64,000 nucleotides of DNA from Lunularia cruciata. Lineage: Eukaryota; Streptophyta; Marchantiopsida; Lunulariales; Lunulariaceae. Shown here in pieces: positions 46,704-57,730 of the stretch. Under the pieces are notes generated by a model. That model worked only from the letters and a program-made list of their open reading frames with translations, was not told the origin of the DNA and ran no database searches. The DNA lies in NCBI GenBank assembly GCA_948567375.1, contig OX419761.1:9338243-9402242 (forward strand), in the 5' to 3' direction. The position numbers and the translations under genes were made by a program. The first letter of the stretch is position 1; each line of letters opens with the position of its first letter.

Positions 46704-49700
46704 TGTGGCAACCCAACAAGTATCACTTTTCTGGTAATTAAGCAAATAAAGTTCATTCTCACAAAGATACAAATCAAAAATATTCAAATACAAAGACAAA
46801 TGGTAACAAGTAGTTCTTCTTGGTTGCATCTTTAATCTCTCAGGTTAAAGCACACCCAGAAGAGAGTAACAAGCATTGATCACAGTCTTGTCACAAATTA
46901 ACACTCACTGATCATAACTCTATCAAATTTTGTCCAAACAAATCTTGATTGTGATGATTCAGATCCTTCCAAAGATGGCTACTTCACTGCAAAGCACCTT
47001 CACCTCAGAATTGTGTTCCACCCCTCCACTGAAGGCACAACTTCCTCAATTGAAATTTCTTTGCATCAACCATGTGTTGCACTCACAAATGTAGAATACT
47101 ACCAACACTACAATTCCTCTCAAATCTATCAAGGCATTGCTCAGATTGCACTTCACTCAAGATCAAACACATAGAATGAAGACCAAGGTTGCGGAATCCA
47201 ACATCCACCAAGCACACTAATTTGCACTTTGAAATTCTCTCATCACTCAAAAACACATACACATAGAATTGTTACTCTGAATTAAGCTCAAGCGATGAGC
47301 ACTAAAATCAGCACTTTGCTTTATCTATCTTCAATAATTATGAATATTGAACAACATTTGACTAAAAATACCTCCTTTAAATAGTAGAGCAATTGATAAT
47401 TGCTAACAACTATACCGTTTTACAACAATTCTACCAACCTACAAATCCGAAATAACAATGCACTTCTTCATATTTGCCTCTTCATATCTCAATTTGTTTC
47501 TACTCCAATCCAATGTGTGCCTCTTCTTTGGCCTCCAACCCCGATGATCCTCCAATCACTTCTCCTTCTTTGGGTTTATCTGATTCTACTAATTCCTTTG
47601 CTATCTCTAACACTTCTTCACTCTAAACTACAATTGCACTCATGGGTAATCTATCTAACTCTTTATCTTTTGACCCACTCTTCTCTAATGTCTTAGGTGA
47701 CAACTCCAAAGACCCATGCACTCCTACTTCTACAACTTTGGACTTCTTCTCCTCCTTTACACTACTCCTAAGTCTCTCTTACTTTGAGTTCACTAAATCT
47801 TATATGAGAATTACATTGTCTCCTACTTCAATTATCTTCCTATCTAATTGCTCTTTGAGACATATTAATAGAGTATTCATTTCTACGTCTTTCTCTCTTC
47901 TCTTCTGAGATTCCTGCACAAGAAATTTCAATTTGTGCAATCTCGCTTCCTCCAATCTTCCTTTAGATTCTATGCTTAGCATTGCACACAATCTTCCAAC
48001 AACTTCTCCTATTGACTTTAATGCATATCCCAAGATTGTTCTACCTTTGATTCCTCTTTGTACATCTTCAACTTGTCTTTGTACTTAGTAGCAAGCATCT
48101 TTTTTTCCTCCACATATTGAGCACTTTGCATCTCAACACTTCTGACCAAGCCTTGCAATATTTCCTTCTCTTGGTGTGGATCGCCAACTCCCTCTGCCAT
48201 GCTTGATCTTTCCGGCCGCACTCTTCTTCAAGCTCTCTAACTCATGCTCCATCACAGCCGCCATTGCCTTTACATGAATACCTTCAATGCAAAATTCACT
48301 AACCTCCTCTTTCATCTTTTCCAACAACACCATCTACTCTTTCAACTCTTTGGCTTGATTGTGCATCTCTCTTCCCCGCTTCTCAAAACTCTCTTTCAAG
48401 TTCTCTAAACTCTTCTTCTTCAAGACTGCATCCAACCAAAGTTCCTCAGGTTCTTCTCTTTGGGTTACACTCTCTTTCAATCCCTTCACTTTGTCCAGCA
48501 TATACTTCACCACCTGCAACTCATTCTTCACCTTCATACGATCTTGCAAGATTACCTTCTTCTGCGTATTGAGTAGCTCCAACTATGGAGTCATAATTTG
48601 CATTAAGTATTTTTCTCCCTCAAAGCCTTCTTTGTCTTTGGCTTCATCTTTGTACTTTGCTTCTTCCGCCAAGCCTTCTCCTAAAGTCTCAATCTTTGTA
48701 CCTTTAGTGATATTGCCTCCAAGCTTTCTTCTTCCTTACAGATTGAGCTCAGACCTACAAGTTCAACCATTATTCACTTCTTGGCTCTGCATCCTTTTTG
48801 GTCTTCCTTCTTTGGCTCTTCATCTATCTCCTCCATGGCTAATTCTAAGCAAGGGTTATTTCCTCCTTCCATACAATCATTAACACATGGAATGCCTCAT
48901 TTCCTTCCGCCTCAATTGCTTGCAGAACTTCATCTTCACTATCACTCTCACTTTTGGATTCCTCACTCTATAGTGTGATCTTGGCTTCTTTTGAGTCTCC
49001 TCCTCTAGACTCTGTTTCTCCTTCAAACTCTATTTCTGAAGTCTCCTCCTTCACCGCATGCTTACATAAGTCTTTGGGTCTTTCATTGTGGCTAGGGAAA
49101 TGCTACCTCTTTGGGCTTAGTCCGCTTCTTCATCTTTGGTCTTCTTCCTTCCACCATCTCCCTCTGCCCTTTTCTGCTAAAGTGGTGATTGTTGGCTCAC
49201 AATTGTAGCATATATTGCTGCTCTTCTTCATCTACTTCTTGTCATAGATCAAGATGGAAATGTGACACCATGCGCTACCTCTCCTCAATTTTCAGCAAAT
49301 TTAATCCAAAGTAGAAGTGTGTTGCAAACGGTGCAAAGTAATGTAGAGGCAAATTGATTCTCCAATTGACAATCATCTGGCTCGTTTGTTGGTGGAAGCA
49401 CTTTTCCAATTCACCTTCACTCCTGCAAACATCTTGTGTGAAAAGACTGTCTACTGCATGTTCACGTATGTCGCTCTTTTGGGTTTGAACATGGCCATTA
49501 TTGCTCCCACAATGCTCTGCTTGATTGAATCCCGATAGGACTCCACTTTGTAACCATTGTTAGTACACATAGCAAAGAACAAGTTTTTGATTTCCGTGGT
49601 CTCCTCTGCAGCATCACACTTCCAATAGAAGGTGGCCCTAGTTGCCTCTCTTGCTTCCTTCCCCAATACTAACCTCCAATCCGACTCAATCCATTGAGCC

Positions 49701-50485
49701 GGATTTCCTCTCTTCCCCACGACTTTGGAGCCTTCCTCATAATTACTAGCACCTATTTCTACCATGACACTTGGGAAACTGAAATTCTAGTTCCATGCTA
49801 GGAATGTAATCCAAAGTCTATTCAAGACCTCAATCCTAGCTATGAAATGTAATCTCCAAATTGCAAAAATCCTCACAACGAGTACATTCTTAGTCTTCTT
49901 TGCCATGATTTGCTCTTTGGTTCTTTAGCATTGGAAGAATATCCCTTCTTTTGGATGCAACACTCTAAACCCTTTTAGACTTTGGAAAATTTCACTCTCA
50001 ATTGGCTTCTTGATGCGCATTACCAAAGAATGATTACTCAGAGGAATAGGATATCTACTTGACATATTTGATTTCCCCTTGCATAATTGTAATTTTATAG
50101 TACCCCGAAGTGTAGTCATTCTTCAGTCAATTTCAAAATCAACTCCCATTTATTCTGCATGTTGGTTTCTTGTCATTGTCAAAGTATTCTTCCCCTGCCT
50201 ATGCTATTTCTTGAAGTGTATTTTCTTGCCTGGCCTGACACTTAGAAAGGTTGTTACACCATCTTTGTATCGGCCTTTGCTTCCTGGTCCAAAGACACAC
50301 TTCTTCAGATTTGTCTCTTCATAGCCCCATCCAAGTACTTTTGGTTCTTGACCCCGAGTCAACCTCTTTGGGTTTCCTCCAAAGACACATAAGTCTCTTC
50401 TTTACTTTGTAATTTGGCTCCCTCAATACACTTCTTCTTCAATATTTTAACAAAACAGAACAAAACAAAAAATGTGGGTACAACA
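46704..50485 (-). mobile_element. Solo LTR L of the large-LTR family, inserted in host 1 RNase H
   Basis: 3782 bp, with ends TGTGGCAACCC and GGGTACAACA. The flanks are TATGA (46699-46703) and CACGA (50486-50490), which differ by two transitions. Removing L restores host 1 RNase H as EYDKLSRKLA in frame. It has a U3 reading frame, TATA near 47378 and R/U5. There is no internal domain. Confidence 0.8.
47500..50065 (-). pseudogene. U3-encoded coiled-coil protein, copy L (broken)
   Basis: The start is ATG 50065 (MSSRYPIPL) and the stop 47500-47502. The globular part (49451-49765) is open: GKRGNPAQWIESDWRLVLGKEA, TRATFYWKCDAAEETTEIKN, GYKVESYRD, KQSIVGAIMAMFKPKRATYV. WNWN has a TAG (49787). A weak linker follows, then coil (47800-48582) with KSAAGKIKHGRG, and the tail. 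It forms a subfamily with M. Confidence 0.6.
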
Positions 50486-50490
50486 CACGA

Positions 50491-50833
50491 TAAGCTTTCA
50501 AGGAAGCTTGCATGATGGGCTCTAATTTTACAAGAGTATGAATTCATGGTTATTCATAGACCTAGAGTAGTGAATTATGATGCAAATGGGTTGAGTAGAA
50601 ATCCATCTCCTAGCCAATAAGATCAAACTGAAGATGTAATAGTGAGACAAATGAGAAGATGGTTTTAGGTTGGCATGCATCTACCTTTTTGTATATATGT
50701 TTTGAGGCTCTAATGGTATGTCTCTCAATAAAGGAGTTTAGTTTAGATTGGAGCGCAAACACATTCTTTGTGCATAGGAGGATAGTAGAGTGCAAGTAGT
50801 ACTACTTCCATCTCAAAGACCACAATTGGTATA
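50491..50833 (+). pseudogene. Host 1 Ty3: end of RNase H and integrase lead-in
   Basis: KLSRKLA-WALILQEYEFMVIHRPRVVNYDANGLSRNPSP (50491-50611) is the conserved end of Ty3 RNase H. The next part leads towards integrase and is cut by solo LTR M at target GTATA. Confidence 0.75.
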
Positions 50834-53800
50834 TGTGACAACCCGGCAAATATCACAATCGTGTAAGTAAAGTTTGTTCTCACAGAGATACGATTCAAAA
50901 TTGATCAAATACAAAGTCAAATAGTAATATATAGTTCTTATTGATGTCCTCTTTAATCTCTCAGGTAGAAACTACACCCAAAAGACAATAACAAGCTCAC
51001 AATCTTGACAACTTGTCACCAATTCACACTCCTTAATCACAACATAGCAAATTCTATCCAAACAATTCTTGATTGTGATAATTCAGATTCTCCCTAAGAT
51101 GGCACTTCACTACAAAAACAACTTTGTCTCAGAATTATGTTCCACCTCTCCACTGAAGGCACAACTTCCTTGACCAAAATTGCTTCACATCAACTTTGTG
51201 TTGCACTCACAAATGTAGAATACTACCAACACTACAATTCCTCTCGGATCTGTCAAGGCATTGCTCTGATTGCACTTCACTTAGGATCACACACACAGAA
51301 TGAAGATCAAGGCTACGGAATCCAACATCCAATAAACACATTGACTTGCACTTCAAATTTCTCCCAACACTCACAAACATAGACACAGAGTTGATCCTCA
51401 AAATTAAGCTCAAGCGACGAGCACTGAAAACAACACTTGACTTTATCTATCTTCAAAAATATGAATACTGAACAACATAACACTGCAAATGCCACTCTTA
51501 AATAGTGAAGAAAATGACAGTTCTAATAGAAATACAGTTCTACAACAACTCTTCTAACCTGCAGATCTGAATTGACAATGCAACCCTTCATATCTGCCTC
51601 TTCAAATCTCAAATCTGTTTCTACCCCAATCCAATGTCTACCTCGTCATCGGCTTCCAAAACCCAATGATCTTCCTATCACCTCTCCTTCTTTGGGTATA
51701 TCTGATTCTACCAAATCCTTCACCATTTCTACTATCTCTTCACTAGAATATACAATTGAGGTCATGGTTAATCCATCTACTTCTTTATCTTTTGACCCAC
51801 TCTTCTCTAATGTGTCAAACAACAAGTCCAAAGACACCTGAATTCCTACTTCTGCAACATCAGACTTCCTTTCCTTTGTCACACTACTCCTGATTCTCTC
51901 TAACTCTGACTTGACTAAATCTAATCTGAGATTGACATTGTTTCCTACTTCTAACATCTTCCACTCTACTTGCTCCCTTAATCACATCACTAAAGTGTTC
52001 ATATCCACATCTTTGGCTTTCCTCTTCCGAGTTTCCTGCACAAGCAACTTTAACTCATGTAGACATGCTTCTTCCAATCTCCCTTTAGCCTTTGTACTCA
52101 AGGTTGCTCGCAATTTTCATGCAACTTCTCCTACTGATTTTGACTCATTACGTTGAGATCGCTCTGCCTTCAACTCTTCATGGTACATCTTCAACTCATC
52201 TTTGTACTCATCAGCAAGTATCTTCTTCTCCTCTGCATACTGTGAACTTTGCAACTCAGCACTTTGTACCAGCTTGCTCAATCTTTCTTCTTCTTGATGC
52301 TTGACTGCCAACTCTCTCTGCCATGCTTGATCCTTCCCAGCTGCACTCTTCCTCAAGCTTTCCAACTCCTGCTCCATTATTGCAGCCATTTCCTTCACAT
52401 GAATACTTTCGATGCGCACATCACTGACCTCCTCTTTCATCTTGGTCAGCAACATTGCCTGCTCTTTCAATTCCTTGGCTTGCTTTTGCAGTTCCTGACC
52501 TCTTGACTCAAAACTCTCTTGCAACTTCTCAAAATTCTTCTTCTTCAAGATTGCATCCACTCAAAGTTCTTCAACTTCCTTATCTCTTTGGACTACATGC
52601 TCTTGCAAACCCTTCACTTCAACCAGCAAATACTTCACCACCTACAACTCATTTGTCACCTTCATACAATCTTGCGGAATTACCTTCTGGTGCTCCTTCA
52701 ACAGTTCCAACAATGGAGTGACAACCTTTGATAGATACGGTATTCCGCCAAAGTTCTCTTTGTCTTTGGCCCCATCTTTGTACTTTGCCTCTTCCATCGG
52801 CTCCTTCTGCCAAAGTCGTGATCTTTGTATCTTCAAAGATGCTACTTCTGAGCTTCCTTCTTCCTTACCTACTAAACTCGGTCCCGCAGGGTACTCCTTC
52901 CGTCTTTCAGCCCCCTTCTCTTCCACAACTAGGGCTACACAATCGTCTTTCCTAGTACACTGTCAATCATTGCATGACAAGCTTCACCCACTCCAACCGA
53001 TTGCTGAACCTCGTGTTCCCCCTCACTCTTACTTCCGGATTCCTCACTTTGTAAAGTGAGTTTGTCTTCTTTTGAGTCCTCTCCTTGAGACTCTGTCTCC
53101 TCTTCGGACTCGGTTTTTGATGGTGCTTCTTTCACCATCTTCTTACTTTGCAGAACCAATCTTTGGGTCTTCCTTTGTGTTGGAGGTGACTTTGCATCTT
53201 TGGGTTACTGCACTTCTTCCATCTTCCATTGTCCCCTCCTCAAGAAGTGGTCATCACTGGCTCGCAGGTGTGCCATATATTGTTGCTCTTTGTCATCCGC
53301 TTCCCATCTCAAATCATGATGGAAATGTGACACCATGCGACGCCTCTCCTTTGTTGTCAGCAAGTTCAACCCAAAGTAGAAGTGTGCTGCAAACGGTGCA
53401 AACTAATGTGGAGGCAAACCTGTCCTCCAATTGACCACCATCTGCCTTGTTTGTTGGTGAAAACACTTTGCCCAGTTCACCTTCTCTCCTGCAAACATCT
53501 GATGGAAAAAGACCACATGTTGCATGTTCACTTAAGTTGTTCATTTTGGTTTGAACATGGCCATTATTGTCCCCACGATACTTTGTTTAATAAGGTCCCA
53601 ATAGGGCTCCACCTTGTAACCATTTGTGGTACACGGAGCAAAGAACAAATTTTTTATCTTCGTCGTCTCCTCTGCAGCATCACACTTCCAATAGAAGGTG
53701 ATCTCCGTCGGTTCTCCTGCTTCCTTCCCCAACACTAACCTCCAATCCAACTCAGTCCATCAAGCCGGATTTCCTCTCTTCCCCTCAACTTCGGGGCCTT

Positions 53801-54531
53801 CCTCATAATTACTGGCAGCTATCTCTGCCATGACTCCTGGGAAACTGAAATTCTAGTTCCATGCTAAGAAAGTAATATGAAGTCTATTCAAGACTTCAAT
53901 TCTTGCTACGACGTCCAACCTACAAATTGCAAAAATTTGCACTGCTAGAGTATTCGTGACCTTCTTTGCCATGATCTCCTCTCTCATTCTTTGGCACTGG
54001 AAAACTATTCCCTCTCTTGGATGAGACACTCTAACCCCTTCTGGATTTTGGAAAATTTCACTCTCAATTGGCTTCCTAACATGCATTCCTGACACACAAT
54101 CAAAGGGATTGGAAATCTACTTGACATACTCAACTTGTCCTTGCGTAATTGCAATTTTATATTTCCCCAAATTGTAGTCATTCTTCAGTCAATTTCAAAA
54201 TCGACTTCCACTTCTCTATGTGTTGCTGCCTTGTCACTATCAAGACATGCTTCTTCTACCTCCGCTGTTTCTTGAAGTGTACTTTCTTGCCACGTACCAA
54301 GGTTGTTAGATGGTCTTTGTATCGGCCTTCATTTCCCGATCCAAAGATGATGCTCTTCGGACTTCTTTCTTTGTACTCCTCTCTTGAGTACCTCCATCAT
54401 TGGATCCAAAGTTGACTTCTTCAGATTTTCTCCAAAGACACTCCCGTCCATTCCTTTTTTTGCAATTCAGCTTTCTTTGCTTACTTCTTCTCCCAAATGC
54501 TAATAAACAGAAAAGAAATGTGGGCACCACA
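50834..54531 (-). mobile_element. Solo LTR M of the large-LTR family, inserted in host 1
   Basis: 3698 bp, with ends TGTGACAACCCGG and GGGCACCACA. The target duplication GTATA is perfect (50829-50833 and 54532-54536). It carries the U3 reading frame, TATA near 51500 and R/U5. No pol sequence is present. Confidence 0.9.
51621..54127 (-). pseudogene. U3-encoded coiled-coil protein, copy M (broken)
   Basis: ATG 54127 (MSSRFPIPL) to the stop at 51621-51623, about 836 codons. The globular part (53541-53750) has DWRLVLGKEAGEPTEITFYWKCDAAEETTKIKN, with a conserved HVSMVSHFHHDL-like block near 53330. The linker (52935-53159) is Ser/Glu rich. The coil (52117-52560) is open for 147 codons, with VKEMAAIMEQELESLRKSAAGKDQAW. 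The tail (51646-51957) has LRLDLVKSELERIRSSV and LEKSGSKDKEVDGL. Stops include TAG in WNWN (53854) and TGA for Trp near 52562. Confidence 0.65.
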
Positions 54532-54536
54532 GTATA

Positions 54537-55740
54537 TCATGCTCATAAGGACATTTTGGAGTAAAGTGTAAATATAGCTTACTCTAGAGTCATTATTGAT
54601 GGCATGGTATACAAACCAATGTGTAGTAATTTATTGCTAGATGTGTGATTTATGACCAAGTTAAAGCATCATTCAATACTCCCACACAAATAGTTGCACC
54701 TATTACCTATCACAAGATTAGGTTATCACTTGAGTTGGAAGTTTGTTGGACCTTTACCATTGACTATAAGACATCATTGATATGTTTTGGTTATGGTGGA
54801 GCACTTCTCCAAGAGGGTTGAGTTGGTGGCACTTCCTAACAAGTCCAATGAAAGGATACTGATCTAAGAACACTTATTCTTAGATCAGATTCTTAGTCAT
54901 TTTGGTGCACCAAGTAAGGTTTTGATTGATTAGGGTAAAGAGTTATTGAGAAAGTTTAAAGTCTTTTGTGAAAAGGCTTTGATTGACAATTGTACTACCT
55001 CCCAAGATCCTCTTAAGGCTTAGTAAAGAGAGTGTTTCAAATGAGGAAGAGAGGATTGCATAAGTATGGTTTGTAGAGGGGCCACTTGGAAGATTGGGAG
55101 ATTGGCCATGGGCTATCGTTTTAGTTGGCAAGCCTCCTTAGCATCCTTCTCCTTACTTTCTACTCTATAGATGAGATCTAGATTTACTTACAACTATTCA
55201 TCATGATGTTGTTGTAGTTTTTGACTTGGATAATCCAAATGTATGGGTAAGCACATGTTGTCAATAGGCACAAACCTTTTAGAGAGTGATACTAATGGCT
55301 TTTGAGAACTTAGCAATTGCTCAACATATGGCTACCTTATATTATGCTACTATTTGAGGAGGAGTTTATATCCTTAATCCATCAATTTCATCTAGGTGAT
55401 TATGTATATTTACAACAAACTATGCTAATGTGGCTATATAACCCACTATCTTGAGAGTAGGTGAGGTTTTGCCTTCTAGAGTCCTTGTGTTAGAAGGACA
55501 TGACATGTTGTTTGGAAGGATCATGTGCACAATGCCACCTCCCAAACATTGATGGCACTATGGACCCAAGTTGGCTATTATACATGCAGGCTTGTGGTGT
55601 ATGTTATATGGTTCTTCTTGTAGAGTTGCTATTATGTTGGTGTGTGATAGTTGTTTGAGAAGATTGCATATGGCATATTTGACTCCTCCGCTCATGTTGG
55701 TTCCTCAAGGACAATGGATATGTCCTTGATAGCACTCTAT
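54537..55740 (+). pseudogene. Host 1 Ty3 integrase with C-terminal PHD-finger-like motif
   Basis: Plus-strand blocks appear in shifting frames. WKFVGPLPLT (54745) and VMVEHFSKRVELVALPNKS (54790-54850) are integrase core. RKRGLHKYG and AMGYRF---ASL (55040-55140) follow. DLDNPNVWV (55215) and MAFENLAIAQH (55290) belong to the C-terminal part. ILRVGEVLPSRVLVLEG (55445-55500) and a linker lead to a PHD-finger-like end (55580-55730): C-x2-Y, MLVCDSC, LHM-x-YL, PPL, QWICP. Two zinc ligands have become Tyr. Many stops are present. PHD fingers read histone tails, so the intact relative may target chromatin. Confidence 0.65.
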
Positions 55741-56350
55741 CTCTTGATCTTTGCCCACCATAGGGCATATCACATACTTGAAGTAGATGGCTATCTAGAG
55801 TTTAAGGGATCTAACCGCTAGCTAGGGGAGGATTATGGTACTTTAGAGTTCATGTATGACTTTTTTATGAGTTATGCTTCTATAGTGTATGATGTTGATG
55901 GTGATGTATGTTGTGTAGCAATGTATATATGCATGAAAACTATCATAATAGTTTGCAATGCCAAAGCTAGTTTGCTTGGACATTGGAGTGATAGTCTTGG
56001 CGGTCAAAGTTATATTAGTGGTTGCTCATATACTACTTAGTGGTGGCCAGATTTTGTGTTAGGGCTATTGATCACACAATTGAACCCACTATGCCTTGCA
56101 CTATTTGCACCGTAGATAAGCCATCAACAACACTATTAGGGATAGAGATCCAAGTTGAGTAGAGGAGTATACCTTCAAAGTGCAGCTCCAAAGACCTCAC
56201 TTATGTTGAGCATTTGAGTTGTTGGCTATGGTGGACAAAGGCCAACGAGCGTCACTTGGAGTCTCCTAGCTAGAGTGGGTCTCATTATTAGTGTGCATCT
56301 CATTACTTGATTTCAATGACTTTTAGAGTCACCCCTGATTAGCGTGGATC
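55741..56350 (+). repeat. 3' region and probable LTR of host 1
   Basis: From about 55930 it matches the reverse complement of 12357-12542 and 8170-8581, another member of the same family. I cannot place the exact LTR ends. An open stretch at 55852-56040 inside it has no recognisable product. Confidence 0.5.
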
Positions 56351-57337
56351 ACACAAAAATATACTAATAAGGGTTTGAAATAATGAGTGTGTATCTACTT
56401 TGTTTCGGGATGAAATTTATAATGTATATCACATTATTGTAGTATATAAATAGAACAATAGTTCTAGGATAGTAAAGATCAATAAGTTTCAAGAAATAGA
56501 GGATTTAGGGTTTAGTTGACTTGAATTCGAGCAACCTTGTAGAAGATAATGGGACAAAAAAATATTCTAAATGGTAAAAAATTTGTTTGGATATTGAAGA
56601 AAATACCTATAAAATTTAAAGAATAATCTTATACATATCATTTTGGAAATATTATAATCTTTTTGTATGAATTGGGAATATTCTTTTAATAATCCAACTC
56701 CTATCGTAGTCAATGTTAAGCCTACAATTTTTCTTCATTTCATTCATTAGGTTTACACATAAATTAAGTATTCATACTAGTTATAGAAAGAATGTAGGTA
56801 ACTTAGAGTACCTATATCATATAGGTCAACGTACTAATTATGGAGAAATGTAGATACAATCAGGGTACCTTTATTATACAATTCAACAAAAAGCTACTAC
56901 AATTTAATCTTTGGTTGGTTAATGTGGTTTACTTGGATAACACTACTATAGCCTAAGAGCCTCTTGAAGCTCATCTCTTTGACATTTGAAGGTGTTTGCG
57001 GCCACCATTGCCAAAGGTCTCTTGAAATCCGGCGGGAGAGAGTACCTTCAACTCGGAATCTTACAGATGGGTTTAGAAGACTCGAGGTTTCGGGTTGGGA
57101 TAGGCTTCTTAAGATTCGATAGAGGTAGATGCTTTGATTATAACAAGTCATTGTCCTTTAAGGTGTTGCTATTAACAAAATTGGTAATGTGTTGTTTTTA
57201 TTTAAACCATTATGATTAAACAACAGTAACCATAATGATAATGGTTATTCGTGTTGCATTTGCGAAATCAAGAGGTTCATCTGAGATTGTTAAATCTAGT
57301 CAATGTAAAAATCGTTTACTTCTAGATATTGCAATTT
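56351..57337. other. No gene recognised; edge of the repeat block
   Basis: Very AT-rich at 56560-56760. I find no retrotransposon domain after about 56350 and no further copy of the large LTR. Short open frames on both strands at 56897-57219 overlap each other and look accidental. Confidence 0.45.
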
Positions 57338-57730
57338 AATATAGGTGTGCAAAAGCCGCTGGTTTTGCTCAAAATGGAAATTATCTATTTTACCTTCTAG
57401 AGTTTGCAAAGTAGTATAGGTGGGTGAAAGCAAATGGCTTCTCTCTGTCCAGTCAAAATAAAAATGTCAATTTGACCTTCAAGAAACTGCGGAGTATAGT
57501 AGCATTGGTGGAAAGTAGATGGTTTTCTTTATCCATTCAAAACAAAAATGATCAATTTAGCCTTTTGGAAATCGTAGAGTAGTGTAAGTGGGTAAAAGCA
57601 GGGTGATTTTTTCTCACACCAACCGGAATGGAAAAAGTTGTTATTGTTTTCAAGAGATTACAGCGTAGCGTAGGTGCCAATCAAAATGGACATGATCAAC
57701 TTTCACTTTTGGAGATTGCAAAGTAGCTTA
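57338..57730 (+). repeat. Diverged tandem repeat, period about 85 bp, about 4-5 copies
   Basis: A GTAGTRTAGGTGGGTRAAAGC-like start recurs near 57338, 57411, 57494, 57579, 57664 and 57723. Each unit goes on with TCAAAATGGA or TCAAAACAAAAATG and TTTGCCTTTTGGAGATTGCA-like sequence. The copies are quite diverged. The array is non-coding. Confidence 0.7.

Noticed and set aside
8587-54531. CRISPR-like or satellite array formed by the repeated LTRs
   Set aside because: Repeats are kilobases long, in both orientations, dispersed and nested, with target duplications. They are retrotransposon LTRs.
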